Origin: Haloquadratum sp. J07HQX50
Lineage (GTDB): Archaea > Halobacteriota > Halobacteria > Halobacteriales > Haloferacaceae
NCBI GenBank assembly: GCA_000416005.1
Contig: KE356563.1
Coordinates: 453,773 to 460,226 of the forward strand
DNA: 6,454 nucleotides
Direction of reading: 5' to 3'
Both the position numbers and the translations under genes were made by a program. The notes under the pieces were generated by a model that searched no databases, was not told the origin of the DNA, and saw only the letters and a program-made list of their open reading frames with translations. Positions 4,516 to 6,454 of the stretch are shown in pieces (position 1 is the stretch's first letter; every line of letters starts with the position of its first letter).

Positions 4516-6048
4516 ATGGACTGTGGGTTAATCATTTTAGATGGCTGGGGGTATGGAGAACATACGGCCCGAGATGCAATCAAAGCGGCAGAAACTCCAA
4601 CCTTCGATGCGGCCATGCATCGTGGAGCGTCAGGTCAGCTGACCGCCTCTGGGCGAGCGGTTGGACTCCCGAAAGGTCAGATGGGCAATAGCGAAGTGGG
4701 GCATCTCAATATTGGAGCTGGGAGGGTCATCAAACAGATTTACACCAGAATTGAAGATGCGATTGCAGCGGGGGAGTTTGTCGATAACGAGGCACTCTCG
4801 GATGCGTTCGAGAGGGCTGCGCGGACAGACGTAAATATGCATTTTCTCGGTCTTGTGAGCGATGGAGGGGTCCATGCTGAGCAGAATCACTTACATGCAC
4901 TCATTGAGCTGGCTGCTGAACATGGGTTAACTGCAGTCACGCATGCGTTTATCGATGGTCGAGATACAGACCCACATGGTGGGGAGAGGTATCTCCGTCG
5001 GCTTCAGGACCACATTGCCAAGCAAGGAACAGGTGAGGTTGGGACAATTGTTGGTCGCTATTATGCGATGGATAGAGATGAAAACTGGGAACGAACGCAT
5101 CTGGCATATGATGCGATTGTTAATCACAATGCCCCACACACAGCTAAATCGGCGGTCACTGCCGTCAAGCAATCATATGACCGCGGTGACTCTGATGAAT
5201 TTGTCGAGCCTACTCTTATTTCTGACAGGCCACCAATTCGTGCAGATGATGTGGCTATCTGCTTTAATTTCCGACCGGACAGGGTGCGGCAGCTGGTTCG
5301 AATGCTCATAGATCACAACCCAATGTGGGAGCTCGAGACAACTCCACCAAAGATTCATCTGACGACAATGAGCGAATACGACAAATCATTCTCGCTTCCA
5401 GTTGCTTTTCAGCCGGAGACTCCAGAGAACACTCTCGGAAAAACACTCGCTACAGCCGAGAAGACGCAGTTCCGCATAGCCGAGTCAGAGAAGTATCCAC
5501 ATGTAACATACTTTCTGAATGGGGGCAGGGAGATTCAATTTGCTGGTGAGCACCGAGAGATAATCCAAAGTCCAGATGTGCCAACTTATGATAGCGCACC
5601 AGAAATGAGCGCAGCCTTGCTCACAGACACTGCTATTGAGCACATACAAACATCTGATCCCGATACGATGATTCTCAACTATGCGAATCCTGACATGGTT
5701 GGACATACCGGCGATTTCTCAGCGGTGGTAGCTGCTGTTGAAACCGTAGATAGACAGCTTCAGCGGGTACTGAAGGCTTGCTTTGCTGCGGAGAGCCATG
5801 TTCTCATAACTGCTGATCATGGAAATGCAGACAATATGGGAACGACTGAGACTCCACACACGGCGCATACGACCAACCCTGTCCCATTTGTATATCTCTC
5901 CCCACAGGATGATGATGGAGACAAAGCAGTTCGGCCGAATGGATCGCTCTGTGACATCGCGCCTACAATACTAAGATTGATGACACTCGCTCCTCCCTCA
6001 GAAATGACTGGCCGTTCGCTGCTCATCCAGACTGAATCTACAGGCTGA
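4516..6048 (+). CDS. gpmI: 2,3-bisphosphoglycerate-independent phosphoglycerate mutase
   Basis: GpmI interconverts 3-phosphoglycerate and 2-phosphoglycerate in glycolysis and gluconeogenesis through a phosphoserine intermediate and two Mn2+ ions, in the cytoplasm. The protein has 510 residues, the normal length. Active-site parts are all present: LDGWGYG (8-14, metal ligand Asp9), GQMGNSEVGHLN (54-65, nucleophile Ser59), SDGGVH (115-120), DGRDTDP (147-153), GRYYAMDRD (180-188), FNFRPDRVRQL (250-260), Lys326 in SEKYPHVTYF, NPDMVGHTG (391-399, Asp393 and His397), TADHGNAD (432-439, Asp434 and His435), and HTTNPVPF (451-458, His451). Residues of about 75-305 form the phosphotransferase insert and the rest the alkaline-phosphatase-like domain. 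The ATG at 4516 places the first beta strand LIILDGWG exactly where the family begins. An ATG at 4491 is out of frame. This is the bacterial-type enzyme rather than the archaeal ApgM. It is divergent from the DUF1405 gene and followed after 100 bases by a DUF5830-type gene. Identity is essentially certain. Confidence 0.98.
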   Translation: MDCGLIILDGWGYGEHTARDAIKAAETPTFDAAMHRGASGQLTASGRAVGLPKGQMGNSEVGHLNIGAGRVIKQIYTRIEDAIAAGEFVDNEALSDAFERAARTDVNMHFLGLVSDGGVHAEQNHLHALIELAAEHGLTAVTHAFIDGRDTDPHGGERYLRRLQDHIAKQGTGEVGTIVGRYYAMDRDENWERTHLAYDAIVNHNAPHTAKSAVTAVKQSYDRGDSDEFVEPTLISDRPPIRADDVAICFNFRPDRVRQLVRMLIDHNPMWELETTPPKIHLTTMSEYDKSFSLPVAFQPETPENTLGKTLATAEKTQFRIAESEKYPHVTYFLNGGREIQFAGEHREIIQSPDVPTYDSAPEMSAALLTDTAIEHIQTSDPDTMILNYANPDMVGHTGDFSAVVAAVETVDRQLQRVLKACFAAESHVLITADHGNADNMGTTETPHTAHTTNPVPFVYLSPQDDDGDKAVRPNGSLCDIAPTILRLMTLAPPSEMTGRSLLIQTESTG

Positions 6049-6095
6049 GCAGGGCGAGTGTCTCGAGGCTTCCAGACAAGGTACTTCAGATGACC

Positions 6096-6103
6096 GATAT
6101 ATT
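6096..6103 (+). promoter_or_regulatory. Possible TATA box for the DUF5830-type gene
   Basis: GATATATT lies about 49 bases before the ATG at 6149, in the 100-base gap after gpmI. Initiation 25 bases downstream would give a leader of roughly 20-25 bases. A weak GGAG (6133-6136), 12 bases before the ATG, could act in ribosome binding. The match is modest; read-through from gpmI is an alternative. Confidence 0.3.
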
Positions 6104-6148
6104 CAACATCACTGTTTGTGTGGATTCAGTACGGAGAGCGTTCGAGTG

Positions 6149-6454
6149 ATGCATAAAGAGAATTCACGAGGTAGCTCGTCTGGTGATGATCGTATTGACA
6201 GAGGACTTGATCTACTCCGACATATGCAGATAGACTCACTCACACTCTCTGAGATTGTCGATCGTATTGAAATGATTTCGAGCGACCCAGCTATCACGAG
6301 ATCAATTCTTGAGCAGGCGACGACCCACGGAATCCTTTCACGAGAAAACGGTTCGATACGGAAGGGGGTCCACCACCCTGGTGCTACCGCTGAGCCAACA
6401 GTCGAGCAAAGAACCGGAGAGTATCAGTGTCGCCGATGCGGATCATCGCTCAAG
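6149..6454 (+). CDS. DUF5830-like protein with N-terminal helix-turn-helix and CxxC, partial
   Basis: The window holds the first 102 codons of a gene running off the right edge; no stop is reached. After a variable Ser-rich start (1-17), residues 18-70 look like a small helical or winged-helix unit: RGLDLLRHMQ, LTLSEIVDRIEMISSDPAITRSIL, then TTHGILSREN. A linker follows, then GEYQCRRCGSSLK (90-102) with Cys94 and Cys97, half of a likely zinc-binding site whose partner cysteines would lie beyond the edge. This layout matches my memory of haloarchaeal DUF5830 proteins (DRIETVTTDP.., EGEFxCRRCG..), whose function is uncharacterised. The ATG at 6149 is chosen because it is the first ATG ahead of the conserved part; a GTG immediately precedes it in frame. 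A role in nucleic-acid binding is inference only. Confidence 0.75.
   Translation, partial: MHKENSRGSSSGDDRIDRGLDLLRHMQIDSLTLSEIVDRIEMISSDPAITRSILEQATTHGILSRENGSIRKGVHHPGATAEPTVEQRTGEYQCRRCGSSLK

Noticed and set aside
6049..6148. Terminator after gpmI
   Set aside because: Only a four-pair stem (CGAG-TGT-CTCG) and no T-tract are visible, which is too weak to call.

Overview
The window looks like chromosomal DNA from a halophilic archaeon (class Halobacteria). The main evidence is an archaea-only tRNA-dependent amidotransferase subunit (GatD), an ArsR-type regulator and two small families of haloarchaeal type (DUF1405 and DUF5830), proteins rich in Asp and Glu, and TATA-box promoters placed so that transcripts begin at or very near the start codon. 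Base composition is moderate (roughly half G+C by eye) and spacers are long, unlike the usual very GC-rich haloarchaeon. This fits Haloquadratum or a similar lineage, but that assignment is inference.

Layout. At the left edge gatD runs leftwards (minus strand) and leaves the window a few codons before its expected end. A long stretch of about 920 bases (1235-2156) follows with no convincing intact gene. It holds coding-like fragments in shifted frames, a GC-rich block dense in inverted repeats, and a nested inverted repeat at 1936-1985. A small four-helix membrane protein (2157-2660, plus) then converges, across a 292-base spacer, on a winged-helix regulator (2953-3645, minus). Upstream of the regulator and in the same direction lies a DUF1405 membrane protein (3709-4404, minus). 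Divergent from it is gpmI, the cofactor-independent phosphoglycerate mutase (4516-6048, plus). The right edge cuts the start of a DUF5830-type gene with a CxxC motif (6149 onwards, plus).

How the parts relate. GatD supplies ammonia for Gln-tRNA(Gln) synthesis together with GatE, which is not in the window. GpmI interconverts 3- and 2-phosphoglycerate in central carbon metabolism. The DUF1405 gene and gpmI are divergent across a 111-base region that contains both predicted promoters and a perfect 18-bp palindrome touching the DUF1405 TATA region, the clearest regulatory signal here. The regulator gene has its own strong leaderless-type promoter in the 63-base gap behind DUF1405. Whether it binds the palindrome is unknown.

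I see no CRISPR array, tRNA, rRNA, intact insertion sequence or recognisable defence system. The unexplained material is the 1235-2156 spacer and the divergent control region.
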